Shown here piece after piece: positions 1 to 12,400 of a DNA stretch of 64,000 bases. The notes beneath the pieces were generated by a model. That model was not told the origin of the DNA and did not search any database. It was given only the letters and a program-made list of their open reading frames with translations. Source of the DNA: Cristatella mucedo (taxonomy: Eukaryota > Bryozoa > Phylactolaemata > Cristatellidae). Within the stretch, counting starts at the first letter, position 1. The number at the start of each line of letters is the position of its first letter. The stretch covers positions 2,661,001 through 2,725,000 of the forward strand of contig WPIO01000030.1 in the NCBI GenBank assembly GCA_009760855.2, read 5' to 3'. The position numbers and the translations under genes were made by a program.

Positions 1-746
1 GTGACGTATGCTGGAATTAAACATAAGTACTGGTACTATTCTTGCACACATTAGCGCACTAAAAACACTATACACAAATGGAGCAAATGCTACGAAAGAA
101 CAGCTGGCTTTCTAGTGTCCTGTAAAATGCCTGCATGTTAGCAGAATCTTGGTGCCAGTCTATACCAAACTCCTAGCTTGTGAGCTAAGGAACTGTAACC
201 ATGTACTCCGAAAGATTTAAGGATGGCTAGAGATAGAGCTAAACAACTTTATTCAGAGGAGTAGGTAGTGAACAGGAAAGCCCTAGTAAAAAGTATTTCA
301 TATGGATAAGCCGGAGCCCTCAAAGTCAGAGATTGTACCTTGACGTCGATAAACTGCTTGATGGGTAGCTAGTACAGGTTTGTGACAAATAGTGTAATAT
401 GGTAATGGTGTATTGCAATGGTCACAGCAGACAAACCTAGCTGCCAAGTTGTGCACCTTTCTAAGCTTCTTATGTGTAATCTAGGGGCTTTAATACCCAC
501 ACCTAAGCACACCCACATTGTTCTGATTTTACGTTTCTAGAAGTTGGCTCACTTCACTTGATCTGGTGTGGTCGTCTAGCAAAAGTTCATTTTCGAACAG
601 GACACCCAGATCCTGTGTAGAGGCTGTAGAGCAGAGGTCGGCAAACATCGGCCATTAGGCCAGATCCCGCCTAGCTAGTGCTACAGTCATGCCCCTAGTT
701 ATTTATTGGTGGATCTGGCCTAATCGAGTGGTTGCGGTTTTCTTAA
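1..746. other. No gene seen
   Basis: Ordinary AT-rich sequence with stops in all frames. Possibly upstream RIF1 intron, since the first RIF1 exon in the window begins in mid-codon. Confidence 0.5.
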
Positions 747-2450
747 TAATAATAATAATAATATTGCACTTGATAAAGCGCCCTCAGAGAACTTAATCTC
801 TTTCTAGGCGCTTTACATTTGCTGCAAAGTGATACGCAATAGAATAGTAAGTAAAATCATGCTTGAAAAACAAACAAAATGAATAACATGGTTAGGGGTT
901 ACATGCACTGGGTCAGCATGCAAATGTGGTTAGTGGCAGCATGAACAGTGTCAGCACGCATAAGCACATCGAGGACGAATCACAAGGACCCACTAAATGC
1001 TGTCCTAAATAGGTATGTTTTTAAGTTTCTTTTAAATGTGGTCAGGTCAGGGGATGTTCTGATGCAGGTCGGGAGGGAGTTCCAGGCTGTGGGTTCTTCC
1101 CCCTTCACTGTAGAGGTACGTTGACTTACGAGTATCCCAACTATCGAGTTTTCGAGGCACGAGTCGTCTCTCGGGTGCTTTTTGCTTTGAGTTGAGAGCT
1201 AACTGTTATTGTGCTTGATTTAGCTTTGCCGTATTTGCCATTTCACAGTATAAAGTGGGTGTAGCTGCTACTCCCGGCCGGGAGGAGTGGGCGTGGTTTC
1301 TTCCGGCCTAGTGTGCCGTCTTGACCTTCTGAAATGGCCAAGTAGTCCGAAAAGTTTGCCGACCTCCTGGGTATACTCTAGCCGACCCAATTTTCAGAGC
1401 TAGGCTTTCCAGTTTCTGGTGACTCCAGATTTGTCTATGACTTTTAAGTTGGCCTAATTGGCATTCAATCGGAAAGAGTATCTACCATCCAAATGCAACC
1501 GTCGGCAATACAAGGTGCAAGAAGTTGAAGGAATCAGAGCCTAGGCAGTTTCAAAGCTAAGGTACAACTTTGTGTCGGCTGCAAAAAAAATGGAAGTCTA
1601 GACTGTGTCTGATGATTACATCTTCAAAATGGAGTTTATAAATTGTGAAAAGAAATTTACCTCGGTCAGATCCCTTGAGGACCTCATCCTGCGAAGGCTC
1701 TCACGACCATTGACATTAATGCTTTGTAATCCCCCACCACTAAGGCATACATCATTGGGGTATAATTCCCGTTATGTCCGTGCAATATGATGTGTTCGAA
1801 AATGACATGATGATCAATGTTATCAAATGCTGTAAACAGATCCAGCTGAACTAACAGAGGGACTCCTAAGTCAACATTCCTGGGGTCGTTATTCATTTGT
1901 AGTAGTGGTGTTCGATTAGCTCCAAAATCCTAACTAGAACCTGCGGTTGGTAGGCATGATGTTTTCATGACTAAGTTTGGCTGATTACGATTACTTGTAT
2001 GAGTGTCATTGGTATGACTTACAAGAATAAAATTATTTGACTTAAATGAGTACTTGTCTAATATTGACTTCTTAATGAGTGGCCTGATAACAGCCTCTGT
2101 GAAAGATGAAGGGACAAAACCTGAGGCCAAGGACAACTTACTATATAGGTAATAGGTTATATCAGGCAACAGCTAATCTAAGCACCTCAGAAAGATAATG
2201 CATATGGAGTTCTAAGGGCTGGTAATAATTTTGAACTAGGAGATGAACTATAATATCAGGCCAGCAGAGGCTTGGTTGAAGGTCAAGATTTTAAGGTATA
2301 ACTGGCAAGGGATGGTGGAGTCATGTGGAAATCATCAAGTGGCATGGAGTCACTTAAGACGAATGGTCTGCCAGATAAGCCACCTGGGTTCTGGATAAGA
2401 TGCTGGCCTGGGAAATGTTAAGGAGACTGATAGTCGACATTAGAATTTGT
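747..2450 (-). mobile_element. Decayed L2/CR1-like LINE, 3' half
   Basis: Read on the minus strand, 2169-1930 encodes a reverse-transcriptase piece (FVPSSFTEAVIRPLIKKS) and 1896-1684 the catalytic-region piece (LLVQLDLFTAFDNIDHH), followed by C-terminal ORF2 remnants and a 3' tail with GCGCTTTATCAAGTGCAA and an ATT repeat at about 748-763. Many stops and gaps make it inactive. An unrelated AT/GC-mixed segment (about 1110-1330) interrupts it. Confidence 0.8.
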
Positions 2451-2732
2451 GGTCTTCATCGGTGATTCATCTGTCTTTATAGAAGCTATTTGGCCTTAGT
2501 TTACATGCATTAGCACGACCTACAGTAGTTCTTGTATGCCGTAGACAGCCATAGCCCTGAGTCAGAGGAGCAAATTATTCCTAATAATGGCTTACATTGC
2601 ACTTTTGCATGCGATCAGTGAGAAAATAGCAGATGGAGGAAAGAGGAGGGTTGAGAAAGCCATCTAGTTACAGACTGCATCAATGTCAGTGGCTTTCAGG
2701 TTTTGTTATTCACTGGTAAATTTTGATCCCAA

Positions 2733-2805
<73 letters not shown>

Positions 2806-3927
2806 TGCATGTGGTCAAATATGTGAAATTTAGTAATAATTAAGGGTTGACGGCATGAAATCGTGGGATAGTATCTGATAGAGTTACGGACCTTGAAGGA
2901 GTACATGCTTGCACACGGCCCACCATTAAAGGATTCAGCCAAGGTATGAACAATTCGGTACTTGCTGAGTCAATCACCAATTGATTCTTTGTGTCAGTCT
3001 GTGTAGATTGCCTCGGTTAGAAAAGAGCAAGTATTTTTCAAGTGCTGAACTCTCTGGTCAGCTGGTTACCCATAGCTCCTTTAAAAAGCTGAACATAATT
3101 GCACAGAGCGGGACAGAACTCAAAAGAATGCCGTAATACTAGAGCAGTGCATGCAGGGACAAAACAAATCAGTGCACAGTAATGAACGTGGTTTTCTTTA
3201 GTCGGTCTGTCAAGTTTAAAGAAATTCTATCATCACATATGCATAATTTAGGCAAGCACAAAAGACTGATTGGAGATTTGGTGATGATAATGACTGCGAA
3301 CAAGTAGCCAAAACAAAAAACATCAGTGGGCCATTCAATTAATGCATATAGTGCACATTACTGCTAATAATAAAATGTATGTAGAATGCCCACCCTAAGA
3401 AAACTAAATCCTTATCTGTCCATGCTGAAATAAAGCATACATTGTGCTGTGCCTATCATGACCTGCCTATAAACCTATTTTGTTGAGAGCTCACTTGAAT
3501 ACCAAATTTTCCTTTGTCTTGATGGGATGGCCTAGATAGAGAGAATTTGACTTCAGTAAACACGTGTTTAATTCTTCAACGTGCCGATTTCTCACATTTT
3601 TGACATCTCAGTTTTTGGAGTATCTTTAATTTATCATCCTTTTTGGTTTCACGTTGTCTTTCACGAAGTATTTGTGCTGCATGGGTACAATTGTTTTATT
3701 AGAAAGTCTTTTGTTCAGGCTTGAGACTTGACATGCCTGCCTTGTAGTAGTAGGACGGTCGTGCACCCATGGTGATTTCACGTGGCGCAGCTATAAAAGA
3801 CAGCTACACTCTGTCTCTGCACTAAAGCATCGTTTTCACTGAGCCCATTCCCCAGCAGTCCGAGTTCCCACTCCCCTAATGGACTAAGCGACCATCTTTA
3901 ATTGTGCTAAACCCCTATTTTTTATAG
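2451..3927 (+). other. Probable RIF1 intron, no exon found
   Basis: Contains the GA microsatellite and otherwise unremarkable AT-rich DNA. It ends with the T-rich acceptor of exon a. No earlier RIF1 exon with a phase-2 end could be recognised. Confidence 0.5.
2736..2803 (+). repeat. (GA)n microsatellite, 68 bp
   Basis: An uninterrupted GA run on the plus strand, left of the first RIF1 exon seen. Confidence 0.98.
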
Positions 3928-4321
3928 GGCGGCAATTGCAGAGGCCACTGCTGTCCCTGATGTGTGCTTGGCATCCATCTCTGGTGATATTGAGCCGTCG
4001 ACAGAGGCTGCAAAGTATGCAAGCTCGTCATCTTTGTCAGATGGCGAGAGCCAGAGTCAGGTGGAGCTGCCAGCCATGCCTGGCATGGTCTCGGCTCGGC
4101 AGCCAATCGGCAGCTTTCTGGGCCGTAACAAGGATTCGCCTACCAAACCGTTGATGGCCAGCACGTCACCAGCAAAGACGTCTCCGGCGAAGGCTGGAGT
4201 GTGTGGTTCGACTGTATCTGTTGCACTGTCACGGATAGGAGTGTCGCCGAGTTTGCATGAGTCACCAGCTGCTAAGTCTCAAAAGCGTGGCTTACCGGGA
4301 TGCACGCCCAAGAAAGACGAT
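3928..4321 (+). CDS. RIF1: RIF1 exon a (disordered, Ser/Pro/Lys-rich)
   Basis: The acceptor is a T-rich tract ending in TATAG at 3927 and the donor is GAT|GTAAGA. One base completes a codon from an unseen upstream exon; 131 codons follow and the exon ends in phase 0. The product is rich in Ser, Pro and Ala, with [12 protein letters not shown]-type SP sites that could be CDK targets, as is usual for the long disordered middle of RIF1. It joins directly to the conserved FVFI exon. An alternative acceptor (TTGCAG at 3941) would shorten the exon by 14 bases and change the phase, so I prefer 3928. Confidence 0.75.
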
Positions 4322-7300
4322 GTAAGAGCCCTTAGCAGCAGCTAAAGCGTACTGCCCCATCAGTAGGGTGCAGTTACTATCATTTAGTGTGCCTCTTGGG
4401 GTACGTTACTCTTCGAATTCGGCAGTGGTTGGAGCAGGGCCTGTGAGCCCTTCCTTAGACCAAGGTCTGGCACGTGTGTGTGCATGCCTGACGGCATTTT
4501 TTTAAAAACCGTAGTCAAGCAGAGACCAAACTTGGTTGGGGGTTTTAGCTAACCCTTGACAGTGTTTGTTGAGTTACCAGATGACACTCTACTCCACCAT
4601 ACTGATATGCATGTGTTCAGTTTGTTGCTTACAGATAATAATAGTACATACATTACTGTCGAATGAATGAATAGGTAGGCTGTTTGCAACTAGTATCTGG
4701 AAGGTCTTTTGGTTCAGCTCCTACGCCTAGCAGGACATGAAAGCTATGCTGATGCATTGAAGTCCGTAAAGATCGTCAGTATACGCAATACCATGCGATG
4801 CAGCGTGGATTATAAAGGGGAAACCAAGTCATGTTTGCATACAGCCTTTATGCCTGGACTGTACAGGCCACAAAATAGCTTTGTCACACTTATTACCGTA
4901 GGCTTACCGATGTGAGGCATTTGTGATGCAGCCCCTTTAAAGTGGAGTGGCAACACCCATTACATTTACTCAGCGATTAGTATGCCCCTCTGTAGTCAAA
5001 CCTCAGCCACCTATAAAGAACTTCTGGCTACGAGCCATTGCATCATGCTATGTTCGTTAGTTCTGTCGCCTTCGAGGACGTTGCCAGTAGATGGTCTCTA
5101 GAGCACCAGCTGGTTACAGCTATTTGTTCAGCTGCATCTACTGGTGCATAGATATTTAAGAGATACCAGTGTTGCCAACTAAATAAAATATACCCTGTAG
5201 ATGTACTCTATAGATAGAACCGGACGGATTGTGTGCTCTCATTATATAGCCCTGGGTGCATTCATTCCACGTGGAGCCCAGAGTTTGACTTTTTGGTGGT
5301 TCGCCAAACAGAATATCAGAAAGCTTGAGGCTTAGCAGGTCCATTTAAAAGGCTTATCGTTATTCAGGTGCATATATATCTGCCTATGCTTGTATATCAA
5401 TGTCCAGGAAGGCCACTTCCAAATCATAGAAGACATTTGATCCAACTCATCCTGGGCATGGGTATTTGTGGTCCCAGGCCTCGATACAACAAAAGCTAAT
5501 ACTTCTTACCTAATGGTATATGTATAAATTGCACCCATATGTATATGACATGCACTAAAATGTTGTTTAGTGGTGTGTCTTTCATGGAGTTCTATCAAGA
5601 TCACGGATTTCCCTCATAATTTAGCCTTTTGCAGCTTTCTGCAAAATGCCTGCCTGCAGATTTGGGCTTGTTTTCCTCGTGGACTCTGCTGGCCTTAGAT
5701 ATAGATCACTTTGCTGTTTACCCATTGTTGTGGCCTTGCTTTTAGGCATTCGTTTTCATTGCTCCATCTCCTCAAAAGAAACTCATTCTCACCGAGCATC
5801 AGAAGGAAAGGTTTAAAGAAAAAAGGTTTGTGGCAGTGTGTCATGATCAGCTTATCACAAATATTGCATACCAAGCTATGATAGCCATGTCACAGCCAAC
5901 CATCACAATGATAATAATCATTTATGTAAGCATCCCAAAAGAAGCAAACCTCTTTCTAGGCATTTGCATATGCTGGAAAGGAAGCTTGTCAGCTAATAAC
6001 ATTAATTATAATAAGAATTAAACATTTGTATAGCAACCCTAGAAGAAAATCTCGTTATGAGCACATCCAATGGTAGCATGCACATTTCAGCACACATAAG
6101 CTTGTATAGAGCAATTCACTGGATGGAATATAGGTTGAAGGGTATTCGGGTTTCTGACTTCCTTTTTGATGTCAAGTAAAGGGATTTCGTGCTGTATCGA
6201 CAGCAAGGTCCGGGTTTTGGATGTATGATAACCGAAGCTGTGATCTCCAAATGATTATAAATTGTATAGAGAGCAAGTCGGTAGCTAGTTCCACGTTGTG
6301 GGTTTATACGAACTGAATTCGCAATTTAAATTTTGTCAAGTCAGGGAATGTCATGCTGTCAGTCGGTAGTGAGTTTCAGTTTTTGGGCCATGCAGACTGA
6401 GGTACTGTCTCCAAAGGATTTGAGGATGGTTAGATGCACAGATTAACGACTTGCGTTACAAGAGCTGGTTGTACGATGGCTAGCCTAGACTGGAAGTAGT
6501 TCTGATAGGTAGGCTAGAGCTGGGCAATGGAGGAAACTCAAAGTAAGTGACAAATTCAGTGTAGGTTAGCCAGAAGTGGTATAACTTGGCAGGTTTGTCG
6601 CTTACGATGGACAACTCTAGCTGCAGAGTTATGCAATACAGTGTAATATAATGTTTTTCCATGTATAACTCCATAACGCACAAAGACTAAGTGGGTTGCT
6701 ACGCTTGAGTTTTCCATTAAACTCTTGAAGCCCCGTGGCAGATTTGATATCCAACTTGCTTGACCAACAGCAGCATAAGAAAAGTACCCTCTGGAACACA
6801 TGAGGTGAGCTGATGGAATTGCCCAGCAAGTAGGCTGTGTCAGCTAGCACTCCATAGAACGACTGGAGCAGTGTTGACAGGTGGCTAAGGGGGCGTGTTC
6901 AGCCTACATTAATAGTCGACCGGTTTAGTAAAACTCTGCCTAAATGGAATGCTCTACAGCAGAATAGACAATGCAGAAGCTCGTGGCCCCTATGCCTAAC
7001 CCAAAAAGCAAGGTCATGGAGAACAGTTGTGGGAGGCCGGCCCTTTAAGTGCATATATACCAACAGTATGTGCGTTCTTGGCTTTCAATAAATATTTTCA
7101 CATGTGCGCCATTTTAGTATGGCTGGCTAGAAAATATTAATATTTCAGGTACAGAATAGCTGCCACAGCAGCTGCCGTCGTGTGAGGATTTTTTCCGACT
7201 GTATGGTCTGTTCAAAGGCTGTAGACAGATGTGTCTGCATTTTGATCTGGTAGGCACTTGCAGAAGGCTGAGGTGTTGGTATGAGGTGTGAGGCTGGGTG

Positions 7301-9303
7301 TTGCAAAACTAGTCGGCTTGCATATCTGGCCAGAGCACAGTCCAAGCGGTAGACTTTATTGTTCTTTCCATGATTAAGTTTGTTGTCGATTATAGCAGCA
7401 GACTCGCCAGGACTGCAGGCAGCCCTGTAACTGCTGCTGCTGACCTGTGAGGAGGGCATCTAAGCTAGCATCCTTCTAGAGCATTCGATGCGAGATTTTG
7501 ATTGGTCAGCCCATTAGTTGTTAGCAGCCGGTGGGAGTAGGCACTTTGACCCAACCGTGGGGAACGGTGAAAATGCTGAGTGGCTTGGTAAAGCTAGAAA
7601 TTTCATTTCCTTTTTGTTTTTATTGTCTGACTTGGGGCTATTGTAGAATACTTCCGTTGATGTACAATGGGCTTGATGCTTCCCAAGATACTGCCTGTTT
7701 CGTAGCTACTCAAGACGACTCTGTGTCTCAGTGTACACAATACATAGGGTAAGTGTATTTGCACTGACCAGTTGCTGTATTTTTCATATTAGTAACCATG
7801 TGGCTGTATTAAGGCTCTCGGTAATGGTATTTGCACCCATCGCAGTATAGTTTGCTATTGCTGCTCCTTTAGCTAACGTGTGTGCAAACTCTTGGGAAAA
7901 GGGTCAAGTTTGTCTACTTGTTTCATATGCCTCTAATTTAGGCTTTTTTCTATTATAGCCGTGTTTCGTTTGTGTCCCTTGTAGCTTTGTCCTACTCACA
8001 CATACATTATTAGCCGCTCACAGGTTAACTGTAGTCACCATGTAAACTAACTTGATGTCCAGGTTACGAACCCTATTGAATTGTTCGAGCTTCAAGAGTC
8101 TTTGGTCGTGATAAAGCCTTTGAGTGGATCAGCTATCGCCATGACATAAGGCTAACTAATTCATACCAATTTATGTCGAGCTCAATTGAGCCTCAAAGAT
8201 TATAACAAGGTGCCATTTTGTCGCAAGGGTTAGATGAGGGTACCATTAAACCTGCGCAAAAGATAAAGAAAACCCATGCTTCTGTACCACGAGCATAGAC
8301 ACCCTCGGAGACAAAATACCCACCAGGATTCCGTGGCAAGGTTTTTCTGTCAGGCGCGACCAAAGGCCAGTGAGTCACCTCGGTTACTATTACTTCTGAC
8401 CGAATGAAACAATGTTCGTTTCCGGTTATTTGCTTGCAAGAGGAAAATTGAATACATATGTGCACAAATGGCAGCCTGTTGTTAGTTAGCCAACGAAAAA
8501 ACAAGAAGTTTGAAATCGAAGCATGTGTTTCTGGGATTTTGTGTGATGTTTTTAAATATGTATTTCTGTTGTTGCCAATTATGTGCTGTGTGCAGTTGCG
8601 TCTTTAATGTACATAGTGTTCACCTGCCTTTGGTTCTTGATTCTTTTGTTTCAAGCAGTTTAGAAATCGTGAATATTTAGCTTTTTTCTTGTTTTTTACT
8701 GAAGGATGGTTTTTGCCTGGCTCAAGAACGAATAAAAGTGCTTTCTTGTAGTACCCTATAAAAATCGTGATCCGGGTTACCAACCCACTCCATGAGGGGA
8801 TTATGTTCACAGTGCGGGACCTCTTTGTACTTGGTTCTTAGGCCGTGATAGCCCCAGGAGGTAAGGTGCTAGCTCTTCATGACCGAGATTGTGGTTTCGA
8901 ATCCTACAGTTGAGTGATCCTTATTTGCCAGCTGCAAGGGGTGGTGCTAACCGATAAGGCTCTTCGGATGCTATACAAATGAGGCTGCTAAATCAGTAGA
9001 ATTTCTTTAGCTTGTCACGTTTTGCTTATGTTACTACAGTGGTATGACTGCTAGGACTGCTTAGCACAGATAGGCTACATTCATCCGATTGGTGGTTGCT
9101 GGCCATATATATGTGTGCATGCATGAGTGTGTCCGTGACAGATTTGTAAGGGAAACCGTTCTTATTGCAGGGTGACCAGACCTGTAGTCGAGAAATTTTG
9201 GGGTAGGTAATGGTAAAACGTACCTTAAGATGGTGTGCCGAGAGGTCATCAATCGTTGATGTGAGATCGGCAATAGTTTGACATACAGCCTACTGTGTGT
9301 GTG

Positions 9304-9335
<32 letters not shown>

Positions 9336-9382
9336 TGCGTGTGTGTGTGCCACGTGGGTGTGCGTGTGTGTGTGCCACGTGG

Positions 9383-9416
<34 letters not shown>

Positions 9417-12400
9417 CTGCTGTCCGGGTAGCATTGCAAGCCTGCAGGTTCTTCAGGGTGAGTGCAATATTCGTGAAATAACTTAGTTATGTAATATAGT
9501 TTTTTGCAATTTAGTATTTGTAGGTCGCAACCGTTTGCAATGTTTAAAGCTTAATATTTGACATACAAGTTAATATTTGACAAGGCAGTGGCAATCATTA
9601 CTTTTTTCAGTATCCTCGAGTGCCCTTCTACTGCTGCATGGTATTTCCTAATATCGCATGCTTCTGTAGGAGTGCCATATTGTGCGCTAGGATGGGACTA
9701 TTTTGCTTGTGTCAGCTTTGATTCATTCGGTATGGTGGGAGAGGGGAGCATAGAACAAGCAGTTCTGACTCAAGGGATTCTCAAGAGTTACGGCAAGCTA
9801 GATGCAGTGAGCTGGTTTGCGTGGCTGTGCCAATCAGAGGCGAAGCCAGGGAGTATGGCAGCTGCCTTGCCCCTGGCCTGGTATTTGGGAGCCGAGTCTG
9901 ACACCCGGTCGGGCGGCCAGCAGCTGCGCTAGCACGGTTGCTAGCCACTTGATGCTTGGCCGTGCTGCACAACACTTGCAGGTGCTGAGTGGACGACCCC
10001 AGACCCACCTCGGCGCTCCAATCCAGCTTTGCTCTAATCCTGGCTTTGCCTCTGGTGACGAAAGCCAATCCTCTATTTATTATATTTATTTATAAGACTT
10101 GATGAGCACTTCCCTTACACCATTTGAAGGTGCTAGTGAAAGAGTGAAAAGATTATCAGTGGTGTGTACCAATAAGGGTGATGACAAGTGTAAACAAATA
10201 CTAGCTGATTTAAGAGCCTCTTTTGTATAGTGGCAAAAGCGCCTTTACGGCTGTCACCACCGCTTGTGCTGGTGATGAAGGATCGCCCACTGCAGGATTC
10301 GAACCCACAACCTCCGGTGCGAGGTCGTGAAAAGCAACCGCCTTACCCAGTGTGCCATCACGGCTCACTATTTAATGTGTCGTCTGAGGCTCGTAACTTT
10401 ATTTCCGGATTGACATTTATTCTGGTGGCAACATGTCATTGGATTGTTCTGCTGGGGCTTGTTCGAGGCTACACAAGCTGCAGGGCTACTGCTGGTGTGC
10501 TGCAGGTCTACTGCTGCAATCACCTCATGGCTTCTATACTTCGTGGCTTTGCTAGCATTATTATGTTTACTTTTTTATTTATATAGAACTGGCATCACTG
10601 AACCTGTTCGTGAATCGGGTAAAGCTATGGTAAGTATGTTATCATTGTTTGAATCTGCCTGTCAATAAACCTTCGTCATATCCTTGAATGTTGCCAACTC
10701 ACCGTGTTCCACCAAACCTAATATCTATATCGTAGGAGTAATCTGTAACTATTCTGTCTAGGATTGGCCTTTTTTCTTCTTGAACAATGTTGACATCTAA
10801 TATATTGATTGTTTCATGCTGGCTGTCTCATTTCACTTGCCATATCATAAGAATAGGAGAGAGAGCAATGTGTCAGCAATTTCAGCAGGCCCGTTGTTGC
10901 TCTTTAGCTGTGCTTGTTTAGCTTCGTCCTTTCCTGTGAGGCTAGCCAGTTCCCAAGTCCTATGTTCCCGAAATACTAGCTACGGCAGTTTGGAACCTAA
11001 TACCAGCATGACTATATTTTGTGAGTGCATATACACGGTACGGGGTTGGGCACACCAGTGGCATATGGCCTGCCAATATAGTTTGCATCTACCTGTACAA
11101 GTTGCAGTGGCTATGGTAGCTTATAAGGTTGTGCCAATTTAGCTAATGCCTGAAAAGCAGTTTGCACTGAGATGTCGGCAATTAGACTATTTAAAAGAGT
11201 AGTGATATGGAGATTCTGAAATAATGTTCACGATGCGATCAGATATTATGAATTTCTATTTATGGAAGCCACTGCTATTCTTTTCACCGAAGAGTTATTG
11301 TATTACTGGTGTTCTACAGTGTTTAGTTTAGTTCATTTCTCTCTAGGCATTGCTGCTTCTTAGTCTTAATAGCCTATATCTGCCTTCTGTAGGTTAAGTA
11401 TGGTGAAGCTTCGGGTGCAGCTGAATGTATCGACATTCGGCATGACGGGGGCAGAATAGAACAAGCAGTTCTTGCCAGCTGTATTATACCTGACTCGAGG
11501 GATTCTCAAGAATTACTGCAAGCTAGTTGTACTGAACTTGTCTCCTCCGGCCTCACGACAGCAAATTCTATTGTGGTGCCTCAGAGTGCAACCCCATCTG
11601 AACTGACGCAGGCACTTACGTCCTTTGATCCTAGACCAACTTCACTCGACCAGTCTTTTATTCCAAGCAGTCCGAAAGCCAAGCCTCTGGCAAGCAGTCC
11701 ACCTATTGTAAGATTGCCTGCTGCAAAGGCCAGACGAACCTCGGCCAGCAATAGCAAAAGTGGACCAGGCCTGTTCAAATGGTTTCCTTCTGTGTCAAGT
11801 CAGGTTGATATTATTGGCACACCATCTGCAGCAATGGCCAGCAGCAGTTCTAATGATACTGCCAATGAAATTATCATGAGCGGCAGTGGACAACTTAATT
11901 TGTCGGCTCCACTTTTGCCTGACGACGAACAGCTTGCACACCCTATTGATGACGATGCAGTGCTAAAGATGAACAGTGCCTCTTACATTGGAATCCACCG
12001 TGAACGCCGTCACAATAGTGGGAGCACCGGTACTAAAGGCGATCAGATCAGCTGCAGTGTGCCTTCCGGCATTGAACCAACAGGCACCATTGGCCAAGGA
12101 ACTGTCAACGTTTCTGAAGAAGCCAAAGAAGCTGACGATTTGGGCAATACTTTAGTTGATGATACATGCAGACTGCAGGAGGCCTGCGGCTCTCCCTCTG
12201 CTGATGAAATTGAGCAGATTGTTCTAGAGAAATCTTTCGAAGCAGGCTTTCCATCGCCTATTAGCCAACCTAATGACGGCGTTAGCACTATGTGTTCTCA
12301 GTCGCCACGGCAAAGGCACCTGCCTATGGCCGATAGCTTGCCGATATGCGAAGGGCCAAATAGCTTCCAGGATCCTAGTCAGCCTCTGATCAGTGATAAT

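Noticed and set aside
9061-9486. Cys/Val or His/Thr repeat frames
   Set aside because: Products of the GT microsatellite.
10230-10370. A functional tRNA gene at the box B match
   Set aside because: No cloverleaf can be closed; the box A/B pair continues into a shared SINE body found in many copies.
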